Part shown: one piece after another, positions 9,115-17,371 of the stretch
How the letters are laid out: each line of letters starts with the position of its first letter
Numbering within the stretch: position 1 is the first letter of the stretch
Assembly (NCBI RefSeq): GCF_025143985.1
Contig: NZ_CP083564.1
Location: 62,001-126,000, forward strand
Length of the DNA: 64,000 nucleotides
Source: Sulfitobacter sp. W027
Lineage (GTDB): Bacteria; Pseudomonadota; Alphaproteobacteria; Rhodobacterales; Rhodobacteraceae
Direction of reading: 5' to 3'
Position numbers and translations under genes: made by a program
Notes under the pieces: generated by a model
What the model was told of the DNA's origin: nothing
The model's database searches: none
What the model saw: the letters and a program-made list of their open reading frames with translations, nothing else

Positions 9115-9707
9115 CTGTTCATTCGCGTCGCCCATGCCCGCAACATACGCGCGGTCGCGCCCCAGATGTAATAGGGGCCGTAGGGCACGGCGTAATAATA
9201 CCGCCGCTGGCCGCGCCAACGCCGGGAATGGACAAGGTAGTTGCTGGGGTTCAGCACATGGTCGAGAGGGACGCGAAACACCTCCTCAACCTCTCCGGGC
9301 TCTGGCACCACGGTGAATTCACTTGTCACATAGCCGATCACAGGCGTCACGCTGAAACCAGTCACCGTCTCATGAGCGGGCAACACGCCCAAGACATCTA
9401 CGATCTCGCTCGGCAGGCCAATTTCTTCGCGGGCTTCGCGCAGGGCGGCGGCGATAACATCCGCATCGCCGCCGTCTTGTTTGCCCCCCGGAAAGGCTAT
9501 CTGTCCGGGGTGATGTTTCAACGCCGAAGAGCGTTTGGTCAGGATCAGTTCCAATCGCGCGCCCGTATCAATCACCGGCGCGAGCACGCCTGCAGGCCGC
9601 AGGCTACGCCCCTCGGGCAAGGTGACCTCCGGGTTCAGGTCAAAATCAGAGGATTCCACCCCCGTCTGCGCGAGCGCCTCGCGGAAAGACTGGAACCGAT
9701 CGCTCAC
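9111..9707 (-). CDS. Nudix hydrolase, CoA pyrophosphatase type
   Basis: 198 residues. The UPF0035/CoA signature LTKRSSALKHHPGQIAFPGG directly precedes the Nudix box (GGDADVIAAALREAREEIGL, about residues 78-97), with the REAREE core intact. This combination is characteristic of NudL/PCD1-type enzymes that cleave CoA or acyl-CoA to 4'-phosphopantetheine and 3',5'-ADP; activity on CoA is inferred from the family. Its stop overlaps the cca start (ATGA), and only one base separates its start from the hslO stop, so the three genes probably form an operon. Confidence 0.9.
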   Translation of the reverse strand: MSDRFQSFREALAQTGVESSDFDLNPEVTLPEGRSLRPAGVLAPVIDTGARLELILTKRSSALKHHPGQIAFPGGKQDGGDADVIAAALREAREEIGLPSEIVDVLGVLPAHETVTGFSVTPVIGYVTSEFTVVPEPGEVEEVFRVPLDHVLNPSNYLVHSRRWRGQRRYYYAVPYGPYYIWGATARMLRAWATRMNR

Positions 9708-9708
9708 C

Positions 9709-10683
9709 TTAGGCCTTGGCGTCGAAACCGACCGTCACCGGGTCGAGGTCATAATGTGCGCCGCAGAATTGGCAATCGGCGGTCACCCGGCCCTCGTTCG
9801 TCGTCATTTTCTCAATGTCGCGGGCCGAGTAGATCGAAAGGCTTTGGCGCACGCGGTCTTCGGAGCAAGTACAGCCAAAACGCACCGGCTGTGCATCGTA
9901 GACCCGTGGTTGTTCCTCGTGAAACAATCGCAGCAGCAGGTCGGTCGGGGGCACGCTGGGGCCGATCAACTCCAACTCTTCAACCGTGCCGAGCAGGATG
10001 TTCACGCGGTTCCAGTTCTCGGCCTCATCGCCTTCGACCAAGTCGTCAGCCTTGAGAACATCGCCAGTCCCCTCGCCCGATGCCGCCAGTGAGGAGGCTT
10101 TGGGCATATGTTGCAACATGATTCCGCCAGCGCGCCAGTGCTCCGGCTCATCCGGACCGGACGATTTGCCAAAGCTTAGCGAGAAACGCGTCGGCAACTG
10201 TTCGGACTGGGCAAAATAGGCCTCGGCACAGGCGGCCAATGACCCACCGGCCAGCGGCGTGATGCCCTGATAGGGGGTCATACCTTTGCCTTGGTCGATC
10301 ATGATCGCAAAATACCCTTCGCCAACCTGCTCGAAAGGAGCCTCATCCGTCAGCCTGTCCGCGTCATAGCTCGCATAGGCGCGAATACGTGCAGGCTCGC
10401 CTTCCTTTTCGGGGCCGTAGTAATCGGTGGCGATCATCCGAACGGCGCCTTTAGACTGCACCTGCAGCGACAATTTCCAGCGCAGCTTGATCGTTTGACC
10501 GATCAACGCGGTCAGCAAAGCCATTTCGGCCACCAGAGCTTCAACCTGCGGCGGGTAGTCGTGCTGCTTCAAGATGCCTTCCAACACGCCATCAAGCCGC
10601 GCCACGCGGCCGCGCATGTCGACATCATCTAGCTGAAAGGGCAGAACGGTATCGTCCCACGCGATTTTAGTTCCTTGGGTCAT
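9709..10683 (-). CDS. hslO: Hsp33 redox-regulated chaperone
   Basis: 324 residues. The C-terminal zinc and redox switch is visible: FGCTCSE supplies the CxC pair and CQFCGAHYDL the CxxC pair about 35 residues later. Under oxidants these four cysteines lose zinc and form disulfides, turning the protein into a holdase (known for E. coli Hsp33). The N-terminal half has the usual LVAEMALLTALIGQTIKLRWKLSLQ helix and strand. First gene of the hslO-nudix-cca run; the 76-base gap to the divergent Nudix gene at 10760 should hold its promoter. Confidence 0.96.
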   Translation of the reverse strand: MTQGTKIAWDDTVLPFQLDDVDMRGRVARLDGVLEGILKQHDYPPQVEALVAEMALLTALIGQTIKLRWKLSLQVQSKGAVRMIATDYYGPEKEGEPARIRAYASYDADRLTDEAPFEQVGEGYFAIMIDQGKGMTPYQGITPLAGGSLAACAEAYFAQSEQLPTRFSLSFGKSSGPDEPEHWRAGGIMLQHMPKASSLAASGEGTGDVLKADDLVEGDEAENWNRVNILLGTVEELELIGPSVPPTDLLLRLFHEEQPRVYDAQPVRFGCTCSEDRVRQSLSIYSARDIEKMTTNEGRVTADCQFCGAHYDLDPVTVGFDAKA

Positions 10684-10759
10684 CGGGTTTCCTTATCGGG
10701 GGCCGCTTGGCATACCGCGTCTATATAGGCGCAGCAACCCATGGAAAAAGGGGCAGCAG

Positions 10760-11197
10760 ATGATCCGACGTACAGGCCAGACACCACAGCCCGGCCAAAC
10801 CTACATTCCACGCCCCGGCGTCTATGCCATTCTGCCGCTGCAACGCCGCTTCCTGATGACGCTTGAAATGGCCGAAGACACCGAAGTGCAACTGCCCGGG
10901 GGCGGCATTGAGACTGGTGAATCCCCACTTCAAGCGCTTCACCGCGAGGTGTTGGAGGAAACCGGCTGGCGCATCGCCCGTCCGCGTCGGCTCGGCGCAT
11001 TCCGCCGCTTTACCTATATGAAGGACTACAACCTCTGGGCGCAGAAAATCTGCCATATCTACGTCGCCCACCCCGTGTGCCAGATTGCCGAACCGACAGA
11101 ACAACACCATGCCACGCTGGTGCTATCGGCCGATGAAGCATTGGCGACCCTCGCGAATGAGGGCGATCGGCTGTTTCTGCAACGCTACCTTCGCTAG
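10760..11197 (+). CDS. Nudix hydrolase, 145 aa
   Basis: A single Nudix domain. The box reads GGGIETGESPLQALHREVLEETGW at about residues 46-69, with GX5EX7REXXEEXG conserved. The substrate is not predictable; similar short alphaproteobacterial proteins are annotated as MutT-like or diadenosine polyphosphate hydrolases. Its TAG stop and the TAG of the converging phosphatase gene share one CTAG palindrome (11194-11197), so the two genes overlap by four bases. Confidence 0.85.
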   Translation: MIRRTGQTPQPGQTYIPRPGVYAILPLQRRFLMTLEMAEDTEVQLPGGGIETGESPLQALHREVLEETGWRIARPRRLGAFRRFTYMKDYNLWAQKICHIYVAHPVCQIAEPTEQHHATLVLSADEALATLANEGDRLFLQRYLR

Positions 11198-12462
11198 GCA
11201 TCGCCCAGATACTCCAGTAATATCCCCGACACATCATCGGGGAAATCGCGTCTGCCAGCAAATTCAGACAGCTTCCAGACAAGCGCGCTTAGCAACGCCG
11301 GGCCGCTAAAACGGCGCAATTCGCCCAGCATCCGCGCCAGCCCGTCTTCGCCTAACATATCGCCACCAGGGTCGGGGCATTCTGTCACGCCGTCCGACAG
11401 GATCAACAACCGGTCCCCCGGCGCCATCTGCAGCTTATACTGCTCAAACTCCACCCCAGCGAGCAACCCGACGGGAAAGCCCCCGGTCCCCGCCTGTTCC
11501 ACCACGCCATCGCTGCGCAGCAAGGCCGGATGAGGGTGCCCGGCCTGCGCGACAGTCACCTCGCCCGTCGTGAGATCGGCGATTGCCAGCATCAGGGTAA
11601 AATAATGCTCAGTATCCATCTCATTAAGGACAAGATCGTTCAGTTCTTCAATCACCTCTCCCGGAGGGCGGGCCGCATAGCTGCCCCCGGGCAAAAGCGT
11701 AAGCGCAAGGTTCTGATCCGGTGTCGTGGCTGAAAGATATCCCGCCAACCGCGCCGTCATCAGGGCCGAGCTGATGCCATGGCCTGAAACATCCAGCCCA
11801 AAAAGCCCCACTACCCCCGGCCGTACGGGAAAATATCCGACCAGATCACCACCTACATGCCCGGCAGAGCGCAACATCATCGACAGGTTGCCACCCGGCA
11901 TGGCACGATAGCGCTCGCGCAGCAGCGATTGCTGCAATTTCTTGGCCTCAATTAAGTCCTTATCGATCAGCGCATGCACCTGTTGCAATACATCCAGCGT
12001 CTCAGTGATCAGCCGGTTCTTCTGCGTCAATTCGCGCTGCATGGCCAAAATACGCTCCCCCGCCATGATCCGGGCGCGCAGCTCCGGCTCACTCACCGGC
12101 TGGATCAGGAAATCATCCGCGCCCGCGTCCAGCCCCCGCGCCACCTCTTCCTTCTCGTGTTTGGCGGTCAGCAGAATAAAATAGCCGTATTGCTCCTCTG
12201 AAAGCGCCCGAAAAGCGCGGCAAAAGTCGATCCCGGACATCCCCGGCATAATCCAGCTGCAAAGCACAAGGTCCGGCAATCGGGTCTCGCAAAGCGTTAA
12301 AGCCACTTCGCCCGACGGGGCAGACATCACCTCATATCCCCAGCGCTGTAGGGAGGCAGACAACAGACCCAACTGCACTTCATCGTCATCCACCACCAGT
12401 ACCAGCGGTGCCACAGCACGCGTCGCTGCCGCCGGTGATAGGCTGGGAATATCCAATTTCAT
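11194..12462 (-). CDS. Receiver-like domain fused to SpoIIE/RsbU-type PP2C phosphatase
   Basis: 422 residues from MKLDIPSLSP. Residues about 20-135 form a CheY-like fold: acidic pocket VDDDE is present, and the Lys region survives as LIQPVSEPEL, but the phospho-acceptor loop reads DLVLCSWIMPGMSG, so the usual Asp is Ser. I confirmed the codon as AGC from the bases. A helical linker (about 140-190) leads to a SpoIIE/PP2C domain with VGGDLVGYF, FGLDVSGHGISSAL, and LSDGVTE plus the final DDVSGILLEY, holding the metal-binding Asps. Such proteins dephosphorylate anti-anti-sigma factors in partner-switching pathways. No anti-sigma partner lies beside it. If the receiver still signals it must do so without Asp phosphorylation. 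Confidence 0.87.
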   Translation of the reverse strand: MKLDIPSLSPAAATRAVAPLVLVVDDDEVQLGLLSASLQRWGYEVMSAPSGEVALTLCETRLPDLVLCSWIMPGMSGIDFCRAFRALSEEQYGYFILLTAKHEKEEVARGLDAGADDFLIQPVSEPELRARIMAGERILAMQRELTQKNRLITETLDVLQQVHALIDKDLIEAKKLQQSLLRERYRAMPGGNLSMMLRSAGHVGGDLVGYFPVRPGVVGLFGLDVSGHGISSALMTARLAGYLSATTPDQNLALTLLPGGSYAARPPGEVIEELNDLVLNEMDTEHYFTLMLAIADLTTGEVTVAQAGHPHPALLRSDGVVEQAGTGGFPVGLLAGVEFEQYKLQMAPGDRLLILSDGVTECPDPGGDMLGEDGLARMLGELRRFSGPALLSALVWKLSEFAGRRDFPDDVSGILLEYLGDA

Positions 12463-12624
12463 GCGACACGATCCTGACAGGCCCTTCGATCTAACCTTCA
12501 ATGGCCTAACAGAAGGTGAATCGCGTTAAGCAACCTTTTGTTAGATCTTTCGCTGCAGGCTCATGAAAAGGAGGTTCGCAGAAATGCTAGCAACCGGCAT
12601 CGCAAAAGCGCTCAAACGTCCTGC

Positions 12625-13857
12625 TTACAGAACGAACTGCGCCAGCGTTTCGTCGTTGGTAATATCCGTATATGTGAAACCCGACTGGCCCAATTGCTCT
12701 AAGAACGGTTTAAAGTTCTCAGGCCGACGCGTCTCAATCCCAATGAGGACCGAGCCGAAATTCCGCGCGGACTTTTTGAGGTACTCGAACCGACAGATGT
12801 CATCCTCTGGGCCAAGCAGCATCAGAAACTCTTTCAGCGCTCCGGGCCGTTGCGGCAAGCGCAGAATAAAGTACTTCTTTACCCCAGAATAGCGCTGCGC
12901 ACGCTCCTTGACCTCGGGCAGACGCTCGAAATCGAAATTGCCTCCCGACGCCACACAGACCACCGTCTTACCCGCGATCTGGTCCGCCACCTCGCCCAGC
13001 GCATCAATCGACAGCGCGCCCGCAGGCTCCAACACGATGCCCTCAACGTTCAACATCTCGTTGATCGTCACGCAAATCCGATCCTCCGGCAGATGCACCA
13101 CATCCGCCGGGTTCATCCCCCGCAAACGCTCAAAGGGCCGGGCCCCAATCTTTGCCACCGCCGCCCCATCGACGAAGTTATCAATCGGAGAGACATCAAC
13201 CGGGGCCCCTGCCTCCAACGCCCGGGCAAGGCTCGGCGCACCGGCAGGTTCAACGAATGTATAATCACAGGTATCGCCAAAATAACTGACCACCCCTGAA
13301 GACAGGCCGCCGCCGCCCACCGGCAAGATCACCCGGTCCGGAACCCGCCCCAATTGTTCGGCAATCTCAACGGCAACAGATGCCTGCCCTTCAATCACAT
13401 CCTCGTCGTCAAAGGGCGACAGGAAATGCGCGCCCTCATCCCGGCAAAAATTCTGCGCAGCGGCAAGCGTGGCATCAAAATAATCCCCCACCAACCGGAT
13501 CTCGACGTTATCGCCGCCAAAGATACGGGTCTTCTGCACCTTCTGCTGCGGTGTCGTCACCGGCATGAAAATCACCCCCCGCACGCCGAAATGGCTGCAT
13601 GCAAAAGCCACCCCCTGCGCATGATTTCCTGCCGAGGCACAGACAAACACCCCCTGCCCCGGGATCACCTTGCGCATCGCATTGAAGGCTCCGCGCAGCT
13701 TGTAAGAGCGCACCGGGCTTAAATCCTCGCGCTTCAACCAGATGTCCGCGCCAAAGCGTTCCGACAGATGCTCATTGCGCAGCAGCGGCGTGGCCGGAAA
13801 CAACACCCGCAACGCCTCTGCCGCCGCCTGTGCTTTCTGTGCAAAATCATCCGCCAT
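12625..13857 (-). CDS. ilvA: Threonine ammonia-lyase (threonine dehydratase)
   Basis: Converts threonine to 2-oxobutanoate, the first step to isoleucine. 410 residues. The PLP lysine is in RSYKLRGAFNAM near residue 52, ASAGNHAQGVAFA follows near 78-90, and the phosphate-binding loop PVGGGGLSSG near 175. After about residue 325 comes a single ACT-like regulatory domain (YFILRLPQRPGALKEFL), as in the short bacterial form, so isoleucine or valine control is possible. Start at the ATG at 13857, preceded by AGGAGAG. The reading frame stays open far upstream across the antisense of argG, but that extension is not coding. Confidence 0.94.
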   Translation of the reverse strand: MADDFAQKAQAAAEALRVLFPATPLLRNEHLSERFGADIWLKREDLSPVRSYKLRGAFNAMRKVIPGQGVFVCASAGNHAQGVAFACSHFGVRGVIFMPVTTPQQKVQKTRIFGGDNVEIRLVGDYFDATLAAAQNFCRDEGAHFLSPFDDEDVIEGQASVAVEIAEQLGRVPDRVILPVGGGGLSSGVVSYFGDTCDYTFVEPAGAPSLARALEAGAPVDVSPIDNFVDGAAVAKIGARPFERLRGMNPADVVHLPEDRICVTINEMLNVEGIVLEPAGALSIDALGEVADQIAGKTVVCVASGGNFDFERLPEVKERAQRYSGVKKYFILRLPQRPGALKEFLMLLGPEDDICRFEYLKKSARNFGSVLIGIETRRPENFKPFLEQLGQSGFTYTDITNDETLAQFVL

Positions 13858-13980
13858 CTGTGCTCTCCTTGCTGCCATTCGTCGATAGGCGCGCGGCCCG
13901 CAGAGGTCAACGCAGGCTTCAATCTTGCCCGCGCCCGCGAAAACCGCTACCTCGCAGGGCGAACCTGAAAGGAACCCGTC

Positions 13981-15207
13981 ATGTCCGCGCCCAAGAAAGT
14001 CGTGCTTGCCTATTCCGGCGGCCTCGATACCTCGATCATCCTGAAATGGCTGCAAACCGAATACGGCTGCGAGGTGGTGACCTTCACCGCCGACCTCGGC
14101 CAAGGCGAAGAGCTGGAACCGGCCCGCAAGAAAGCCGAGATGATGGGCATCGCGCCCGAGAATATCTACATCGAGGACGTGCGCGAGGAATTTGTCCGCG
14201 ATTTCGTCTTCCCGATGTTCCGCGCCAACGCGGTCTATGAGGGTCTCTACCTCTTGGGCACCTCTATCGCCCGCCCGCTCATCTCCAAGCGCCTCGTGGA
14301 GATCGCCGAGGAAACCGGCGCTGACGCCGTGGCCCATGGCGCCACCGGCAAGGGCAATGACCAGGTCCGGTTCGAGCTCGCCGCCTACGCGCTCAACCCC
14401 GACATCAAGGTCATCGCCCCTTGGCGCGAATGGGACCTGTCGAGCCGCACCAAGCTTCTGGCCTTCGCCGAGCAGAACCAGATCCCGATCGCGAAGGACA
14501 AACGCGGCGAAGCCCCCTTCTCGGTCGACGCCAACCTGCTGCACACCTCCTCCGAAGGCAAAGTGCTCGAAGACCCCGCCGTCGACGCGCCCGACTACGT
14601 CTACCAACGGACCGTGAACCCCGAGGATGCGCCCGATACGCCCGAATACGTCGAGATCGGCTTCGAACGCGGTGATGCGGTTAGCATCAACGGCGAAGCG
14701 ATGTCGCCCGCCACGATCCTCACCAAACTCAACGAGCTTGGCGGCAAACACGGCTGCGGCCGCCTCGATCTGGTCGAGGGCCGCTTCGTCGGCATGAAGT
14801 CCCGCGGCATCTACGAGACCCCCGGCGGCACCCTCCTGCTGGAAGCGCACCGCGCCATCGAATCCATCACGCTCGACCGCGGCGCGATGCACCTCAAAGA
14901 CGAGCTGATGCCAAAATACGCCGAACTGATCTACAACGGCTTCTGGTACAGCCCCGAACGCACTATGCTGCAAGCCGCCATCGACGCGAGCCAAACCCAT
15001 GTCACCGGCACCGTGCGCTTGAAACTCTACAAGGGACACGTACGCACCGTTGGCCGCTGGTCCGATCACAGTCTCTATTCCGAGGCCCATGTCACCTTTG
15101 AGGACGACGCCGGCGCCTATGACCAAAAAGACGCCGCAGGCTTCATCCAACTGAACGCCCTGCGCCTCAAACTCCTCGCCGCCCGCGATAAGCGCACCAA
15201 AGGCTGA
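13981..15207 (+). CDS. argG: Argininosuccinate synthase
   Basis: Joins citrulline and aspartate using ATP in arginine synthesis. 408 residues starting [20 protein letters not shown]; the [12 protein letters not shown]-pyrophosphatase loop is at residues 9-17, and GNDQVRFE and the [10 protein letters not shown] region occur in the expected order. It diverges from ilvA with a 123-base gap. Codons end almost always in G or C, more strongly than in the parA-mnmE region of this window. Three hairpins follow it before the next gene. Confidence 0.97.
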   Translation: MSAPKKVVLAYSGGLDTSIILKWLQTEYGCEVVTFTADLGQGEELEPARKKAEMMGIAPENIYIEDVREEFVRDFVFPMFRANAVYEGLYLLGTSIARPLISKRLVEIAEETGADAVAHGATGKGNDQVRFELAAYALNPDIKVIAPWREWDLSSRTKLLAFAEQNQIPIAKDKRGEAPFSVDANLLHTSSEGKVLEDPAVDAPDYVYQRTVNPEDAPDTPEYVEIGFERGDAVSINGEAMSPATILTKLNELGGKHGCGRLDLVEGRFVGMKSRGIYETPGGTLLLEAHRAIESITLDRGAMHLKDELMPKYAELIYNGFWYSPERTMLQAAIDASQTHVTGTVRLKLYKGHVRTVGRWSDHSLYSEAHVTFEDDAGAYDQKDAAGFIQLNALRLKLLAARDKRTKG

Positions 15208-15210
15208 ACT

Positions 15211-15234
15211 AAGAGGGGACCTAATTCCCCTCTT
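15211..15234 (+). terminator. argG terminator hairpin
   Basis: AAGAGGGG, eight-base loop, CCCCTCTT, starting three bases after the argG stop, followed by CATCCTTTCTT. Only a moderate T run. Confidence 0.6.
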
Positions 15235-15247
15235 CATCCTTTCTTAA

Positions 15248-15283
15248 ATACCCGCGGGGGTCCGGGGGCAGCGCCCCCGGCGG
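15248..15283. repeat. GC-rich palindromic intergenic element (REP-like)
   Basis: CCCGCGGGGGT followed by CCGGGGGC, AGC, GCCCCCGG, an eight-base perfect stem in a very G+C-rich block next to an AT-rich TTTCTTAAATA. Elements with this look recur between genes in many Rhodobacteraceae genomes, as far as I recall; only one clear copy is in this window, so repetition cannot be shown here. Confidence 0.5.
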
Positions 15284-15303
15284 TCTGTCCCACGCACAAA
15301 CGC

Positions 15304-15336
15304 AAAAGGCCCGGACGTTCCCGCCCGGGCCTTTTT
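15304..15336. terminator. Terminator between argG and the DUF7282-like gene
   Basis: AAAAGGCCCGG, ten-base loop, CCGGGCCTTTT plus one more T. Works on the plus strand and, by its A/T flanks, on the minus strand. Confidence 0.75.
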
Positions 15337-15338
15337 AA

Positions 15339-15356
15339 ATCTGGCTAAAGCCAGAT
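15339..15356 (-). terminator. Hairpin abutting the stop of the DUF7282-like gene
   Basis: ATCTGGCT, AA, AGCCAGAT: a perfect eight-base stem that starts at the last base of the stop codon of the minus-strand gene. Together with the next hairpin it makes a double terminator. Confidence 0.5.
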
Positions 15357-15769
15357 CAATCGGCGGTGACGACCGTCATAACCAGCTCACCGTCCGGCTT
15401 AATAGGGCCGTCTTCCTTGGCGCCCAGCGTGTATTCAAAAACGCCGGTTTTCATGCCGCCATCTTCGGAATGCACCATCAGCATCAGCATATCGCCCGAT
15501 GCCACTTCCTCTTGCAGGATCGCGACAACGTCGGTGTTCTCGCCCGCGCGCAGCGGCGCATAACCCACGACGGGGCCGGGTTTCATGTCGGCGTCGGTGC
15601 GGTGCACGACCAACCAGCCATTCTCGCCCGCCATGACTTTGTCAGCGCTGACAACGCCATTCGAGACATCTTGGCCCGACGCTTCGACCATTGCCATGGC
15701 ATGGGCATCAGCCCAAGCGCCACCGGCTACCATGGACAGCGCAACTACAGTGCTTGCAAATTTTTTCAT
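15356..15769 (-). CDS. Exported DUF7282-like protein, 137 aa
   Basis: Start MKKFASTVVALSMVAGGAWA gives a clear signal peptide with cleavage after AWA or ADA. The mature part reads like the DUF7282 pattern: a short strand with DVSNGVVSADKVMAGENGWLVVHRTDADMKPGPVVGYAPL, then GENTDVVAILQEEVASGDMLMLMVH and a C-terminal strand DGELVMTVV. The fold is predicted to be a beta sandwich outside the cytoplasm; no function is known to me and no catalytic residues stand out. It is followed by two terminators and transcribed alone. The in-frame ATG at 15805 lies before the signal and was not used. Confidence 0.72.
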   Translation of the reverse strand: MKKFASTVVALSMVAGGAWADAHAMAMVEASGQDVSNGVVSADKVMAGENGWLVVHRTDADMKPGPVVGYAPLRAGENTDVVAILQEEVASGDMLMLMVHSEDGGMKTGVFEYTLGAKEDGPIKPDGELVMTVVTAD

Positions 15770-15835
15770 CTGGTTTTCCCTCCGTTTGAAATGTGCCGGA
15801 GTCACGAAGGGGTCGAGAGATAAGTTTCATACCCT

Positions 15836-16534
15836 TCAGAGATTTTTAAGGCGTCTTGCAAAAAGCTGCTCATAGTAGGGCAAGGCCGCTTCCAGAACCT
15901 GCGCATCCGCCCCCTCCAGCACGGGCAAATCCCCCTCTGGACCGGCGAATCCGGTGCTTTGATGGATCGCGCCATACCAATGCGAGGCCCATACCCCATC
16001 TTCCGGACGCGGCCCTGCGGGCCAGTGCAGCATGGCGGGATCAAAAGGCAGGTCAATTGCGGCACAAAGTTTGCGCAGCATGCCTTCGGGGTCCGCACGA
16101 ATATCGCCGCTGTCGATGACCAATCCGCCCAAACGCTGATAGAGCATCAGTTGTCGGTCAAATCCGATATCTGCCAGGTTAGGTGCCTCGCGCTTCTCCG
16201 TGTAGCTCGCGATCACCCGCGCCGGATGGCGGATCAGGTGAATGTTCACGCAGTCCTCCGCCCAATCCAGCGGAAACTCTTCGATCATATGCTGCGCCAT
16301 ATGTTTCATATACAGGTGCTGCACACCGTCCTGAACAAAGCCAAGGGGCACCCGCGCAGGGTCTTGTTCTTGCCCCGCCAAAACCGCATCGCGCATCGGA
16401 TGATCCAGCCCTGTTGCTTTCAGATAGGCCGCATAGAAAGGCTCATCCATCGCGGTAAAGTCCTGGCGCGCCCCGAAACTATACATCATCGCCGTGCTCA
16501 GATTTCGTGGCCCAGACCACATCGCAATACGCAT
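15836..16534 (-). CDS. Sulfotransferase-family protein
   Basis: 232 residues with a P-loop-like 5'-phosphosulfate site at the very start (MWSGPRNLSTAMMYSF, residues 5-20) and the 3'-phosphate motif IHLIRHPARVIASY near residues 99-112. These are the two PAPS-binding elements of sulfotransferases. Proteins of this short type are widespread in Rhodobacteraceae and their acceptors are unknown. No sulfate-activation genes are nearby. Confidence 0.75.
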   Translation of the reverse strand: MRIAMWSGPRNLSTAMMYSFGARQDFTAMDEPFYAAYLKATGLDHPMRDAVLAGQEQDPARVPLGFVQDGVQHLYMKHMAQHMIEEFPLDWAEDCVNIHLIRHPARVIASYTEKREAPNLADIGFDRQLMLYQRLGGLVIDSGDIRADPEGMLRKLCAAIDLPFDPAMLHWPAGPRPEDGVWASHWYGAIHQSTGFAGPEGDLPVLEGADAQVLEAALPYYEQLFARRLKNL

Positions 16535-16689
16535 GAAAGGTTTCCCCCATTCTCATTGAACCCGGAACGCTAGGAAGATCACGGCATCTCGCCAAGTGGT
16601 AAATTGCCTTCACCAGAGCGTGACTTCGCCTGCCCCGGCCTTGCGCTACCTTCGCCGCAGCGGCAACCCTATGCCTGAGGAGGACAACC

Positions 16690-17355
16690 ATGTTCCGAAA
16701 ATCAATGTTCAAACCTGCGATCTTGACCCTTGCCATCACCTTGGGCCTCGCGGCGCAAAACCGCCCTGCCGCGGCGGCGGGAACCGAAGTGCTGACCGTG
16801 GCGGGCGGCTGCTTCTGGTGTGTGGAGGCGGATTTTGAATCCGTCAAAGGCGTGAAAGAGGCCGTCTCGGGCTTTGCCGGAGGCCGCACCAAGAACCCCA
16901 CCTACAAACAGGTCACCGGCGGCAACACCGGTCATTATGAGGCCGTGCAAATTCAATTCGACCCAGACGTTGTCAGCCGGGACACGCTGTTTGACCTCTT
17001 TTTCCGCTCCATCGATCCCACGGATGCGGGCGGTCAATTCTGTGACCGGGGCGAAAGCTATCGCACCGCGATCTTTGCAGGCAGCCCAGCTCAGAAAAAC
17101 GCGGCAGAAGCGGCCAAGGCCAAGGCACAGGCCGCATTGGGCACCCGGATTGTGACGCCAATCCTTGGCAATGCGACCTTCTATCCCGCCGAAGACTACC
17201 ACCAAGACTATTACAAAAGCAGCGAGCGGCTGGCTTTTAGCAGTGTGGGCGTGGGCGTGAAAAAATCAGTCGCCTATAAACGCTACCGCAGTGGCTGTGG
17301 CCGTGATGCACGTGTTAAACAGCTTTGGGGCAGCGCGGCACCCTTTGTGAAATAA
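16690..17355 (+). CDS. msrA: Peptide-methionine (S)-S-oxide reductase, exported
   Basis: Reduces the S form of methionine sulfoxide. 221 residues. The catalytic motif AGGCFWCVEADFESVKGV is at about residues 37-54, later than usual because an N-terminal hydrophobic segment ending RPAAAAG precedes it; this looks like a signal peptide, so the enzyme is predicted to work in the periplasm. QFCDRGESYRTAIF and the EDYHQDYY block are intact, and a C-terminal Cys (SGCGRD) may be the resolving residue. Start at ATG 16690 behind TGAGGAGG. Reductant supply in the periplasm is not evident from the window. Confidence 0.93.
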   Translation: MFRKSMFKPAILTLAITLGLAAQNRPAAAAGTEVLTVAGGCFWCVEADFESVKGVKEAVSGFAGGRTKNPTYKQVTGGNTGHYEAVQIQFDPDVVSRDTLFDLFFRSIDPTDAGGQFCDRGESYRTAIFAGSPAQKNAAEAAKAKAQAALGTRIVTPILGNATFYPAEDYHQDYYKSSERLAFSSVGVGVKKSVAYKRYRSGCGRDARVKQLWGSAAPFVK

Positions 17356-17371
17356 CCGCGACACCTATGGC

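Noticed and set aside
12625-15237. An 870-codon minus-strand reading frame across ilvA and the whole of argG.
   Set aside because: Only the 3' part is ilvA. The remainder is the antisense of argG, whose strong third-position G/C bias removes stop codons; it has no family sequence and overlaps a secure gene.
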